Of a stretch of 8,671 nucleotides of DNA, positions 1 to 6,169 are shown in pieces (the first letter of the stretch is position 1; the number at the start of each line of letters is the position of its first letter). A program made the position numbers and the translations under genes. Source of the DNA: Clostridiales bacterium UBA1701 (lineage in GTDB: Bacteria > Bacillota > Clostridia > Oscillospirales > Oscillospiraceae); contig DCJL01000011.1 in assembly GCA_002320035.1 (NCBI GenBank), positions 6,847 to 15,517 on the forward strand, read 5' to 3'. The notes below the pieces were generated by a model. That model saw only the letters and a list, made by a program, of their open reading frames with translations, did no database searches and was not told where the DNA came from.

Positions 1-4
1 GCAT

Positions 5-23
5 GGACTTTTTTGACAAGCTG
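5..23 (-). repeat. 19-bp 3'-end tail element, copy 1
   Basis: Read on the minus strand this is CAGCTTGTCAAAAAAGTCC, an exact match to plus-strand positions 8639-8657 at the other end of the window. It lies directly downstream of the hairpin that follows the ABC operon, just as the other copy lies directly downstream of the hairpin that follows the patatin gene. The match stops at both borders, so the hairpins themselves are not shared. I infer a repeated extragenic element linked to transcription ends; the name and function are not established. Confidence 0.75.
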
Positions 24-60
24 GAATCGTCATGCCCAGCGGCATGACGATTCTTTTTTT
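24..60. terminator. Hairpin terminator at the 3' end of the ABC exporter operon
   Basis: Positions 24-36 pair perfectly with 41-53 (13 bp) around a 4-nt loop. On the plus strand the stem is followed by seven T (54-60), giving a classical intrinsic terminator for transcripts entering from the left. For the minus-strand ABC gene, whose stop codon is at 59-61, the stem starts only five bases after the stop. There it is followed by the CAGCTTGTC tail rather than by a U-tract, so termination in that direction may need the tail or a second hairpin beyond the window edge. Confidence 0.8.
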
Positions 61-1972
61 ATTCAAGCTCAAAAGCGCCGGTGTAAAGCTGGTAATAGGT
101 GCCTCTTTCGGCAATGAGCTTTTCGTGGCTGCCCCGCTCTATGATGCGGCCGTGGTCAAGAACCATGATAACGTCCGCGTCCATGACGGTGGAAAGCCGG
201 TGGGCGATGACGAACACGGTGCGTCCCTCCATAAGCTTATCCATGCCCTTCTGTACAAGGGCTTCGGTGTGAGTGTCGATGGAAGAAGTGGCCTCGTCCA
301 GAATCATAACGGGCGGGTCGGCCACCGCCGCCCGGGCTATGGCCAGAAGCTGACGCTGGCCCTGGGAGAGGTTCGCTCCGTTATTGGTGAGCATGGTGCC
401 GTAGCCCTCGGGCAGCCGGCTTATAAAATCATCAGCCCCGGCCAGCTTCGCCGCCGCTATGCAGTCCTCGTCCGTAGCCTCCAGGCGGCCGTAGCGGATG
501 TTGTCCATGACGCTGCCGGTAAAGAGGTTGGTGTCCTGGAGCACGATGCCCAGAGAACGGCGCAGGTCGGACTTGCGGATCTTGTTTATATTTATGCCGT
601 CATAGCGGATCTTACCGTCGGCAATGTCGTAAAAGCGGTTTATGAGGTTTGTGATGGTGGTTTTGCCCGCGCCGGTGGCGCCAACGAAAGCCACCTTCTG
701 GCCCGGCTCCGCGTAGACGGAGACGTCGTGCAGAACCTCTTTTCCCTCCTCATAGCCGAAGTCCACATTCACCATGCGCACATCGCCCTTAAGGGGCGTG
801 TAGGTCACGCTTCCGTCGGAATGGGGATGCCGCCAGGCCCAGCGGCCGGTGCGCCCTACGGCCTCTTTTACGCTGCCATCGGGATTTGTTTCGGCGTTTA
901 CCAGGGTCACATAGCCATTGTCCGCCTCCGGCTCCCGGTCTACAAGAGCAAAAACACGGGCGGCTCCGGCTCCGGCCATGACGATGGAATTGATCTGTTG
1001 GGAAAGCTGGTTGATGTTCCCGGTGAACTGCTTGGCCATGTTCAGGAAGGGAACCACGATGCTTATGCCCATCGCCTGGCCCGAAAGACTCAGATTCGGC
1101 ACGCCGGAGAGCAGCAGCAGGCCCCCCACCAGGGCCAGGGACACATAGAGAATGTTGCCCAGGTTTCCGATGACAGGGCCCAGGATGTTGGCGTAGGAAT
1201 GGGCCCTGCGGCTGTCGTTATAGAGCGTTTCATTTATTTTGTCAAAAGCCTCTATGCTCTCGCGCTCGTGGCAGAAAACCTTTATGACCCGCTGGCCGTT
1301 CATCATCTCCTGAATGAAGCCCTCTGTTGCAGCGACGGACTTCTGTTGGGCCATGAAATACTTGGCCGAGCCCCCGCCCAGCCTTTTGGCAGCGATGAAC
1401 ATGAGCGCAATGCCCAGAAGCACCACCAGAGTAAGCCAGACGCTGAAATAGAGCATAATGGAGAAAACCACCAGCACGATCGCGCCGGACTGGATAAAGG
1501 CCGGAATGGCCTGGGACACAAGCTGGCGGAGCGTGTCGATATCGTTGGTATAATGGCTCATGATATCGCCGTGCTTGTTCTGATCAAAGTAGCTGATGGG
1601 CAGCTTCTGCATGCCACCGAACATCTCCTGCCGGAGCTTGTCCAGAAAGCCCTGGGTCATATAGGCCATGAGCTGGGTCTGGACAGTGATGGAGATAACG
1701 GAGAGCAGATAGAGGACGATGAGCAGAGCCATATAAGGCATAAGCTCCGCTCTGGCGGAGAGCCAGTCCCCGCCGCGATACCATTTTTCTATAATTTCCA
1801 GCACCTTTTGGACAAAAAGGGCGGGGATAGCGGAGACAACAGAGGAGAAAAGCGTGCAGGCCACGGCAAGGGGGGCCAGCACTGGGTAATAGCCGAAAAA
1901 TTTCTTCACCGTGCGCTTGATTGCGCCGCCGCTCCTGCCCATGGGGGATGCTGCATTATATTTGTTATGCAT
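59..1972 (-). CDS. Heterodimeric ABC exporter subunit with the catalytically competent ATPase site
   Basis: This is a 637-residue half-transporter: an ABC exporter membrane domain (about 28-335) with six likely helices, then a nucleotide-binding domain (about 397-630). Visible motifs are Walker A GATGAGKTT (431-439), Q-loop Q479, signature LSQGQ (535-539; consensus LSGGQ), Walker B VMILDE with catalytic E560, and switch H591. The partner encoded just upstream lacks the Glu and His, so this chain should supply the hydrolysing Walker A/B site of a heterodimer of the LmrCD or TM287/288 kind, exporting drugs or other amphipathic molecules; the substrate is unknown. About 40 extra residues (352-393), with two DGSV motifs and GRWAWRHPH, sit between the membrane and ATPase domains. 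I chose ATG 1972 because AGGAGGGG lies 6 nt upstream. A longer frame from 2044 would run far into the preceding gene. The chosen start overlaps the upstream stop as ATGCATAA. Confidence 0.95.
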   Translation of the reverse strand: MHNKYNAASPMGRSGGAIKRTVKKFFGYYPVLAPLAVACTLFSSVVSAIPALFVQKVLEIIEKWYRGGDWLSARAELMPYMALLIVLYLLSVISITVQTQLMAYMTQGFLDKLRQEMFGGMQKLPISYFDQNKHGDIMSHYTNDIDTLRQLVSQAIPAFIQSGAIVLVVFSIMLYFSVWLTLVVLLGIALMFIAAKRLGGGSAKYFMAQQKSVAATEGFIQEMMNGQRVIKVFCHERESIEAFDKINETLYNDSRRAHSYANILGPVIGNLGNILYVSLALVGGLLLLSGVPNLSLSGQAMGISIVVPFLNMAKQFTGNINQLSQQINSIVMAGAGAARVFALVDREPEADNGYVTLVNAETNPDGSVKEAVGRTGRWAWRHPHSDGSVTYTPLKGDVRMVNVDFGYEEGKEVLHDVSVYAEPGQKVAFVGATGAGKTTITNLINRFYDIADGKIRYDGININKIRKSDLRRSLGIVLQDTNLFTGSVMDNIRYGRLEATDEDCIAAAKLAGADDFISRLPEGYGTMLTNNGANLSQGQRQLLAIARAAVADPPVMILDEATSSIDTHTEALVQKGMDKLMEGRTVFVIAHRLSTVMDADVIMVLDHGRIIERGSHEKLIAERGTYYQLYTGAFELE

Positions 1973-3707
1973 CTTTTTCCCCTCCTCTGGTTTGCTGGAA
2001 GTAAATCTCCCGGTAAATCTCGCAGCCTGCCAGCAGCGCTTCATGGCTGCCCATGGCGGATATGCGGCCGTTATCCATGACGATTATCAGATCGGCGTCC
2101 TCCACAGAGGCAACGCGCTGGGCGATTATGATTTTGGTGGTCTCAGGAATGTAGTTTTTGAATCCCTCCCGGATGAGGGCGTCGGTTCGGGTGTCCACGG
2201 CGCTGGTAGAGTCATCCAGAATGAGGATTTTCGGCTTTTTCAGCAGAGCTCTGGCTATGCAGAGGCGCTGCTTCTGGCCGCCGGACACGTTTGTGCCTCC
2301 CTGCTCTATTTTGGAGTCATAGCCATCGGGGAAAGACCGGATGAAATCGTCTGCCTGGGCAAGCCGGCAGGCCTGTTCCAGCTCCTCGTCGCCGGCATCC
2401 GGATTGCCCCAGCGAAGGTTTTCCTTTATGGTGCCGGAGAAAAGCAGATTCTTTTGAAGCACCACGGCAACAGCCCCCCGGAGCGTGTCCAGATCATAGC
2501 TGCGCACATCCACGCCGCCCACAAGGACCCGGCCCTCCGTCACATCGTAAAGCCGGGGGATCAGCTGCACAAGGCTGCTTTTGCTGGAGCCGGTGCCGCC
2601 GAGGATACCCACAGTCATGCCCGGGCGGATGTGGAGATTAATATTCTCAAGTGCGTTCTTTTTGGCAGTCTTGGCGTATTTGAAGGATACGTTCTCAAAA
2701 TCCACGGAGCCGTCTTTTACCTCGGTAACAGGATCTTCGGGAGTTTCGATGGCGGGGGGGTCCGTCAGCACCTCGCAGATCCGCTTCATGGACTCGGCAG
2801 ACATGGTGAGCATCACATAGATCATGGAGATCATCATAAGGGACATGAGGATCTGCATTCCGTAGGTCAGCATGGCGGAGATCTGGCCCACATCTATGGT
2901 CTGGCCGCCGGAAGAAATAATGATTTTTGAGCCCACCAGCAATACAAAGACCATGTTAAAATAGACGCAGAGCTGCATCAGCGGGTTGCAGAGAGCCACA
3001 ATGCGCTCGGCCTTTGTAAAGTCACGGCAGATATCGTGGGAGGCGGCGGAAAATTTCTCCGTCTCATAATCCTCCCGTGAAAAGCCCTTGACGACCCTCA
3101 TGGCCCGGACGTTTTCCTCAATGGACGCATTCATTCTGTCGTACTTTCTGAAAACAGCCCGGAAAGCGGGCAGGGCTTTTCTGGCTACATAGATCAGCCC
3201 GGCCAGCAGCACCGGCACCACGATTACAAACGTGGTGGCCAGGGAGCCGCCCATGATATAGGCCATGACAATGGCGAAAACAAACATCAGCGGCGCCCGG
3301 ACAGCGATGCGGATGACCATCATAAAGGCCATCTGCACATTTCCTACGTCCGTGGTCATTCTGGTCACAAGGGAGGCGCTGGAAAACTTGTCTATGTTCT
3401 CAAAGGAAAAGCGCTGTACCCGGCGGAAGAGATCTCCCCGGAGATTTTTGGCGTAGCCTGCCGATGCCTTGGCGCCGGCAATCCCGCCGAGCGTGCCGAA
3501 GCACAGGGAGATCATGGCCATCAGGACCAGAAAGCCCCCCGTTATCAGAAGCTGGCGCATCTCAAGGCCGGCCTTGATCCCGTTTACAAGGCGGGCGGTT
3601 ATAAAGGGAATCAGAACCTCTATAAACACCTCGCCCACCATGCACAGCAGAGTGAGCAGGGTCGGGGTCCTGTATTCCCGCAGACTTTTTAAAAGCGTTT
3701 TAGTCAC
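1965..3707 (-). CDS. Heterodimeric ABC exporter subunit with degenerate ATPase site
   Basis: This is a 580-residue half-transporter: six-helix exporter domain (about 12-305) followed by a nucleotide-binding domain (about 334-565). Walker A is GGTGSSKSS (370-378), with Ser in place of the usual Gly before the Lys. Q-loop is Q418 and the signature VSGGQ (474-478) is canonical. Walker B reads LILDDS, so D499 replaces the catalytic Glu, and the switch His is Q530 (IAQR). This Asp/Gln combination is the known hallmark of the degenerate subunit in heterodimeric exporters such as TM287 and LmrC. The partner's non-canonical LSQGQ would complete the same degenerate site, while VSGGQ here completes the active one. 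The start is taken as GTG 3707, which has GAGG 6 nt upstream and gives a normal family length. An upstream in-frame ATG at 3764 would overlap marR by 65 bases. The GTGACTAA junction overlaps the marR stop by 8 bases. Confidence 0.94.
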   Translation of the reverse strand: MTKTLLKSLREYRTPTLLTLLCMVGEVFIEVLIPFITARLVNGIKAGLEMRQLLITGGFLVLMAMISLCFGTLGGIAGAKASAGYAKNLRGDLFRRVQRFSFENIDKFSSASLVTRMTTDVGNVQMAFMMVIRIAVRAPLMFVFAIVMAYIMGGSLATTFVIVVPVLLAGLIYVARKALPAFRAVFRKYDRMNASIEENVRAMRVVKGFSREDYETEKFSAASHDICRDFTKAERIVALCNPLMQLCVYFNMVFVLLVGSKIIISSGGQTIDVGQISAMLTYGMQILMSLMMISMIYVMLTMSAESMKRICEVLTDPPAIETPEDPVTEVKDGSVDFENVSFKYAKTAKKNALENINLHIRPGMTVGILGGTGSSKSSLVQLIPRLYDVTEGRVLVGGVDVRSYDLDTLRGAVAVVLQKNLLFSGTIKENLRWGNPDAGDEELEQACRLAQADDFIRSFPDGYDSKIEQGGTNVSGGQKQRLCIARALLKKPKILILDDSTSAVDTRTDALIREGFKNYIPETTKIIIAQRVASVEDADLIIVMDNGRISAMGSHEALLAGCEIYREIYFQQTRGGEKDA

Positions 3708-4170
3708 TGTTTTCCTCGATCCCTTTCCCGCGGCAGACCGCGGCGTTTTCAAGCATCCTGTCAATTGCTCCGATAAGCTGTTCCATCTGCTCCCGGCTCA
3801 TGCCCCGGCAGAGCCAGCGGAACACGCTATGGTCGAGCTCAGCCATCTCCCGGCGGAGGCTCCGGGCCTTCTCCGTGGAGCTGACGCATTTTCGCCGCCG
3901 GTCCAGCTGACCCGGGCGGCAGAGAAGAAAGCCCTTTTTTTCAAGGCGCTTTATGATCTCCGTCATGGTGGGGTGTGTGACCCGGCTGGCGTTTTCCAGA
4001 TCCCGCTGGCTCAGCTCGGCTTCCCCCCGTTCTTCCAGCCGGATGAGGGCCGCCAGCACGCCAAACTGCACCCCAGTCAGATCCTTTTCCAGGAGCCGCT
4101 GGTCCATCTGGCGGAGAAAGGCCCTGTGCAGCAGGGAAAAGCGCAGGCCTATCGGCATGTCTGATTTCAT
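3700..4170 (-). CDS. MarR-family transcriptional regulator
   Basis: A 156-residue protein, typical length for the family. The N-terminal helix (10-28) leads into a winged helix-turn-helix. The segment LSQRDLENASRVTHPTMTEI (53-72) carries the helix-turn-helix with its recognition helix, and the wing contains LDRRRKCV (89-96), matching the D-x-R type signature of MarR wings. A C-terminal helical stretch (99-145) would complete the dimer interface. MarR proteins are usually dimeric repressors relieved by small aromatic or toxic ligands. Being the first gene of an operon with two exporter subunits, this one probably controls their expression and its own. GAGGTGG (4175-4181) precedes ATG 4170 at suitable spacing, and a strong promoter and candidate operator lie just upstream. 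The inducer cannot be read from the sequence. C95 and C121 are present, but redox sensing is only a possibility. Confidence 0.94.
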   Translation of the reverse strand: MKSDMPIGLRFSLLHRAFLRQMDQRLLEKDLTGVQFGVLAALIRLEERGEAELSQRDLENASRVTHPTMTEIIKRLEKKGFLLCRPGQLDRRRKCVSSTEKARSLRREMAELDHSVFRWLCRGMSREQMEQLIGAIDRMLENAAVCRGKGIEENSD

Positions 4171-4200
4171 TTTGCCACCTCAATGCGTAGTGTGCGACCT

Positions 4201-4228
4201 ATTTTAGCATTCATTTTTTTAATGTCAA
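4201..4228 (-). promoter_or_regulatory. Sigma-A-type promoter of the marR-ABC operon
   Basis: On the minus strand, TTGACA (4228-4223) is followed after 16 bases by TAAAAT (4206-4201), a perfect -35 and a 5/6 -10. Transcription would start near 4194, leaving a leader of roughly 25 nt that contains the GAGGTGG ribosome binding site of the MarR gene. Confidence 0.7.
4204..4228. promoter_or_regulatory. Candidate MarR operator (imperfect inverted repeat)
   Basis: TTAGCATT (4204-4211) and AATGTCAA (4221-4228) are inverted half-sites matching at 6 of 8 positions and separated by 9 bases. They span the spacer, the -35 and part of the -10 of the marR promoter, where a dimeric repressor would block RNA polymerase. 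TAGCATT occurs again at 4287-4293 over the -10 of the divergent promoter. Assignment to this MarR protein is inferred from position only. Because one half-site coincides with the -35 hexamer, the symmetry could be chance. Confidence 0.35.
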
Positions 4229-4230
4229 GA

Positions 4231-4310
4231 GCAAAAATATGAACAAAAATTTTCCCTGCCTGATTGACAAGGCTCCGCCGCTCTGCTAGCATTGTGGGGC
4301 AAAAATATGA
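4231..4310. repeat. Pair of 12-bp direct repeats in the divergent promoter region
   Basis: GCAAAAATATGA occurs at 4231-4242 and again at 4299-4310, 68 bases apart start to start. One copy is just upstream of the marR -35. The other is just downstream of the -10 of the TIM-barrel gene, close to its likely transcription start. It could be a regulator site or an AT-rich coincidence. Confidence 0.4.
4264..4292 (+). promoter_or_regulatory. Promoter of the TIM-barrel gene
   Basis: TTGACA (4264-4269), a 17-base spacer, then TAGCAT (4287-4292; 4/6 match to TATAAT). The -10 lies within the 8-bp palindrome TGCTAGCA (4285-4292). Expected start near 4299, giving a leader of about 28 nt before ATG 4327. 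It diverges from the marR promoter, the two -35 boxes being about 35 bases apart. Confidence 0.6.
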
Positions 4311-4326
4311 GAAATCAGGTGGTTTT

Positions 4327-5118
4327 ATGCTTTGCTTCGGAATGCCCACTTTGATAGAACTGAAAAGCACGGAGGAGACCGCCGCCCTTTGCCGGAAGCT
4401 GGGCCTGCGCTTTGTGGAGCTGAACATGAGCTTTCCCCAGTACCAGCCGGAAAGCATGGATCCCGAGGCTCTGGCGGAGCTTAAGAAAAAATACGGGATT
4501 TTCTATACCGTCCACATAGACGAAAGCCTTGACCCCTGCAGTGTGAACCCCCGGATAGCGGAGGTATATACGGACACCATGTGCAAAACCGTGGCGCTTG
4601 CGAAAAGGCTGGATATTCCCACCTTGAACATGCACCTTCTGCGGGGCATATTCGTCACCCTGCCGGACAGAAAAACCTATGTCTACGCCGAGAACGAGAA
4701 CCTCTATCTTGAAAAGCTCCGCGCTTTCCGGGATCGGGTCACGGAGCAGGTGGGGGACAGCGGGATCAAAATAAGCGTGGAGAATACCGACGGCTATGAG
4801 CTTCCTTTCCTGCGGCACGCGCTGGACACGCTGCTGGAAAGCCCCGCCTTTGCGCTGACCTTTGATATCGGCCATGACCATGCCATCGGCGGCGCCGACG
4901 AGCCCGTGATTATGGCCCGGGGCGGCAGGCTCATCCATATGCACATGCACGACGCCCTCGGCGCCAGGGTTCATCGGGCCCTTGGGGACGGGGAGCTGGA
5001 TCTGCGGCGCTATCTGGCCCTGGCGGAGGAACACAATTGCCGGGTGGTGCTGGAGACAAAAACCGTGGCCGCGCTGGAGAAATCCGCCTCTCTGCTGCGG
5101 AATATGGGAATGATGTGA
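4327..5118 (+). CDS. Sugar phosphate isomerase/epimerase-like TIM-barrel protein
   Basis: A 263-residue protein of the xylose isomerase-like/AP endonuclease family 2 TIM-barrel superfamily. Conserved-looking metal ligands fall at strand ends: H63 (TVHID), H103 (NMHLL), E152 (ISVENT), D180 and H183 (TFDIGHDH), H206/H208 with D209 (HMHMHD), D221 and E223 (GDGELDL), and E243 (VLETK). This is close to the full Glu/Asp/His set of endonuclease IV-like folds. Such proteins are either sugar or keto-acid isomerases/epimerases or DNA-repair endonucleases. The length, the HMHMHD and GDGELD motifs and the position before transketolase genes favour a small-molecule isomerase, but the substrate is not determinable here. 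Start ATG 4327 follows AGGTGG (4317-4322). The frame extends back to a TTG at 4264, but that lies in the -35 box. It is divergent from marR and has its own promoter. Confidence 0.85.
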   Translation: MLCFGMPTLIELKSTEETAALCRKLGLRFVELNMSFPQYQPESMDPEALAELKKKYGIFYTVHIDESLDPCSVNPRIAEVYTDTMCKTVALAKRLDIPTLNMHLLRGIFVTLPDRKTYVYAENENLYLEKLRAFRDRVTEQVGDSGIKISVENTDGYELPFLRHALDTLLESPAFALTFDIGHDHAIGGADEPVIMARGGRLIHMHMHDALGARVHRALGDGELDLRRYLALAEEHNCRVVLETKTVAALEKSASLLRNMGMM

Positions 5119-5144
5119 GCGCAAAGCGAAAGCGCGGGAGATTC

Positions 5145-5170
5145 CGCTGCGGTACGGTTTCCCGGCAGCG
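5145..5170 (+). terminator. Weak hairpin after the TIM-barrel gene
   Basis: CGCTGC (5145-5150) pairs with GCAGCG (5165-5170) around a 14-nt loop, 26 bases after the stop codon. There is no T-run after it, so it is at best a weak or factor-assisted terminator. The rest of the gap between this gene and the next (5119-5322) holds the GC palindrome GGGCGCCC (5177-5184) and a promoter, and nothing that looks like a gene. Confidence 0.25.
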
Positions 5171-5218
5171 CGGCCGGGGCGCCCTGTTTAACCGGGCTGG
5201 GAAAGGCTCATAATGCTA

Positions 5219-5247
5219 TTGACAAACAAGGCCGCATGGCGGAAAAT
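5219..5247 (+). promoter_or_regulatory. Promoter of the split transketolase operon
   Basis: TTGACA (5219-5224), a 17-base spacer, then GAAAAT (5242-5247; 4/6 match). A start near 5254 gives a leader of about 70 nt. That start lies downstream of, or at, the in-frame ATG codons at 5236 and 5254, which supports the later start at 5323. Confidence 0.5.
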
Positions 5248-5322
5248 ATAAGGATGGAACCCGCCCCGTTCGGGCACCGGGGGCGCGCCGCTCCAGAAAA
5301 ACAGTCGGAAAGGAACAACACA

Positions 5323-6168
5323 ATGGAAAAACTGCCGGTCAAGGATCTGCAGCGCATGGCGGCCAAGGGCCGCCTGCTGGCTGTGGACGCCGTACACACC
5401 GCTGCCTCGGGCCATCCCGGAGGCTCCCTCTCCTGCATGGATATGCTCACCGCGCTCTATTTTAACGAGATGAATGTGGACCCGAAGAATCCCCGCATGG
5501 AGGAGCGGGACCGCTTTGTCCTCTCCAAGGGCCATTGCGCCCCGGCGCTCTATGCTGTGCTGGCCCTGAGGGGCTTTTTCCCGGTGGAGGAGCTTAAGCT
5601 GCTGCGCTCCATCAAGGCCCATCTCTCCGGCCACCCGGATATGCGCCATGTGCCCGGGGTAGACATGTCCACCGGCTCTCTGGGTCAGGGCCTCAGCACC
5701 GCCGTAGGCATGGCCATGGCGGCGAAACTCAGGGGCAGCGCCCGCCGCTGCTACGCGGTCTGCGGCGACGGGGAGATGGCCGAAGGCCAGATCTGGGAGG
5801 CGGCCATGGCCGCCGCCAAGTGGAAGCTGGACAATCTCTGCATTTTTGTGGATGTAAACGGCCTGCAGATCGACGGCCGCACGGCGGACGTTATGCCGCT
5901 GGAGCCGCTGGACAAGAAGTTCGAGGCCTTCAACTGGAATGTTATAAAGACGGACGGCCATGATTTCAGCGCCATTCTGGCCGCCCTGGCCCAGGCCAGG
6001 GAGAATAAGGGCGCGCCGACTGCCATTCTGGCCGCCACGGTGAAGGGCAAGGGCGTCTCCTTCATGGAAAATCAGGCCGGCTGGCACGGAAAGGCTCCCA
6101 ACGACGAGCAGTTTGCCCAGGCAAAGGCGGAGTTGGAAGCCAGAATCAAAGAACTGGAGGGAAACTGA
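5323..6168 (+). CDS. Transketolase, N-terminal (thiamine diphosphate-binding) subunit
   Basis: A 281-residue protein equal to the first (PP) domain of transketolase. Family motifs in order: SGHPGGSLS (29-37, H31), SKGHCAPALY (68-77, H71), SGHPDM (102-107, H103), DMSTGSLGQGLS (114-125), and the thiamine diphosphate/metal motif GDGEMAEGQ (148-156) closing with VDVNG (N179). KGKGVSFME and WHGKAP (H255) follow near the C-terminus. With the C-terminal subunit encoded next, it forms the enzyme that moves two-carbon ketol units between sugar phosphates in the non-oxidative pentose phosphate pathway. Split transketolases are known from archaea and many anaerobic Firmicutes, so this is not a frameshifted full-length gene. 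The start ATG 5323 has AAAGGA upstream and matches the usual N-terminus. Earlier in-frame ATGs would add 23-29 non-homologous residues and lie at or before the predicted transcription start. Confidence 0.95.
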   Translation: MEKLPVKDLQRMAAKGRLLAVDAVHTAASGHPGGSLSCMDMLTALYFNEMNVDPKNPRMEERDRFVLSKGHCAPALYAVLALRGFFPVEELKLLRSIKAHLSGHPDMRHVPGVDMSTGSLGQGLSTAVGMAMAAKLRGSARRCYAVCGDGEMAEGQIWEAAMAAAKWKLDNLCIFVDVNGLQIDGRTADVMPLEPLDKKFEAFNWNVIKTDGHDFSAILAALAQARENKGAPTAILAATVKGKGVSFMENQAGWHGKAPNDEQFAQAKAELEARIKELEGN

Positions 6169-6169
6169 T

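Noticed and set aside
32..2080. A 682-codon open frame on the plus strand opposite the ABC subunit gene
   Set aside because: It is the antisense shadow of a convincing ABC gene with all motifs. GC-rich codon bias removes stops from one antisense frame, the translation looks compositionally odd (many His, Gly), and no ribosome binding site fits.
3708..3764. An N-terminal extension of the upstream ABC subunit to the ATG at 3764
   Set aside because: It would overlap the MarR gene by 65 bases and add 19 residues unlike exporter N-termini, whereas GTG 3707 has a GAGG site at 6 nt.
5236..5322. Earlier in-frame starts for the transketolase N subunit (5236, 5254)
   Set aside because: They lie at or upstream of the predicted transcription start and add residues with no family similarity. 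ATG 5323 has its own ribosome binding site.
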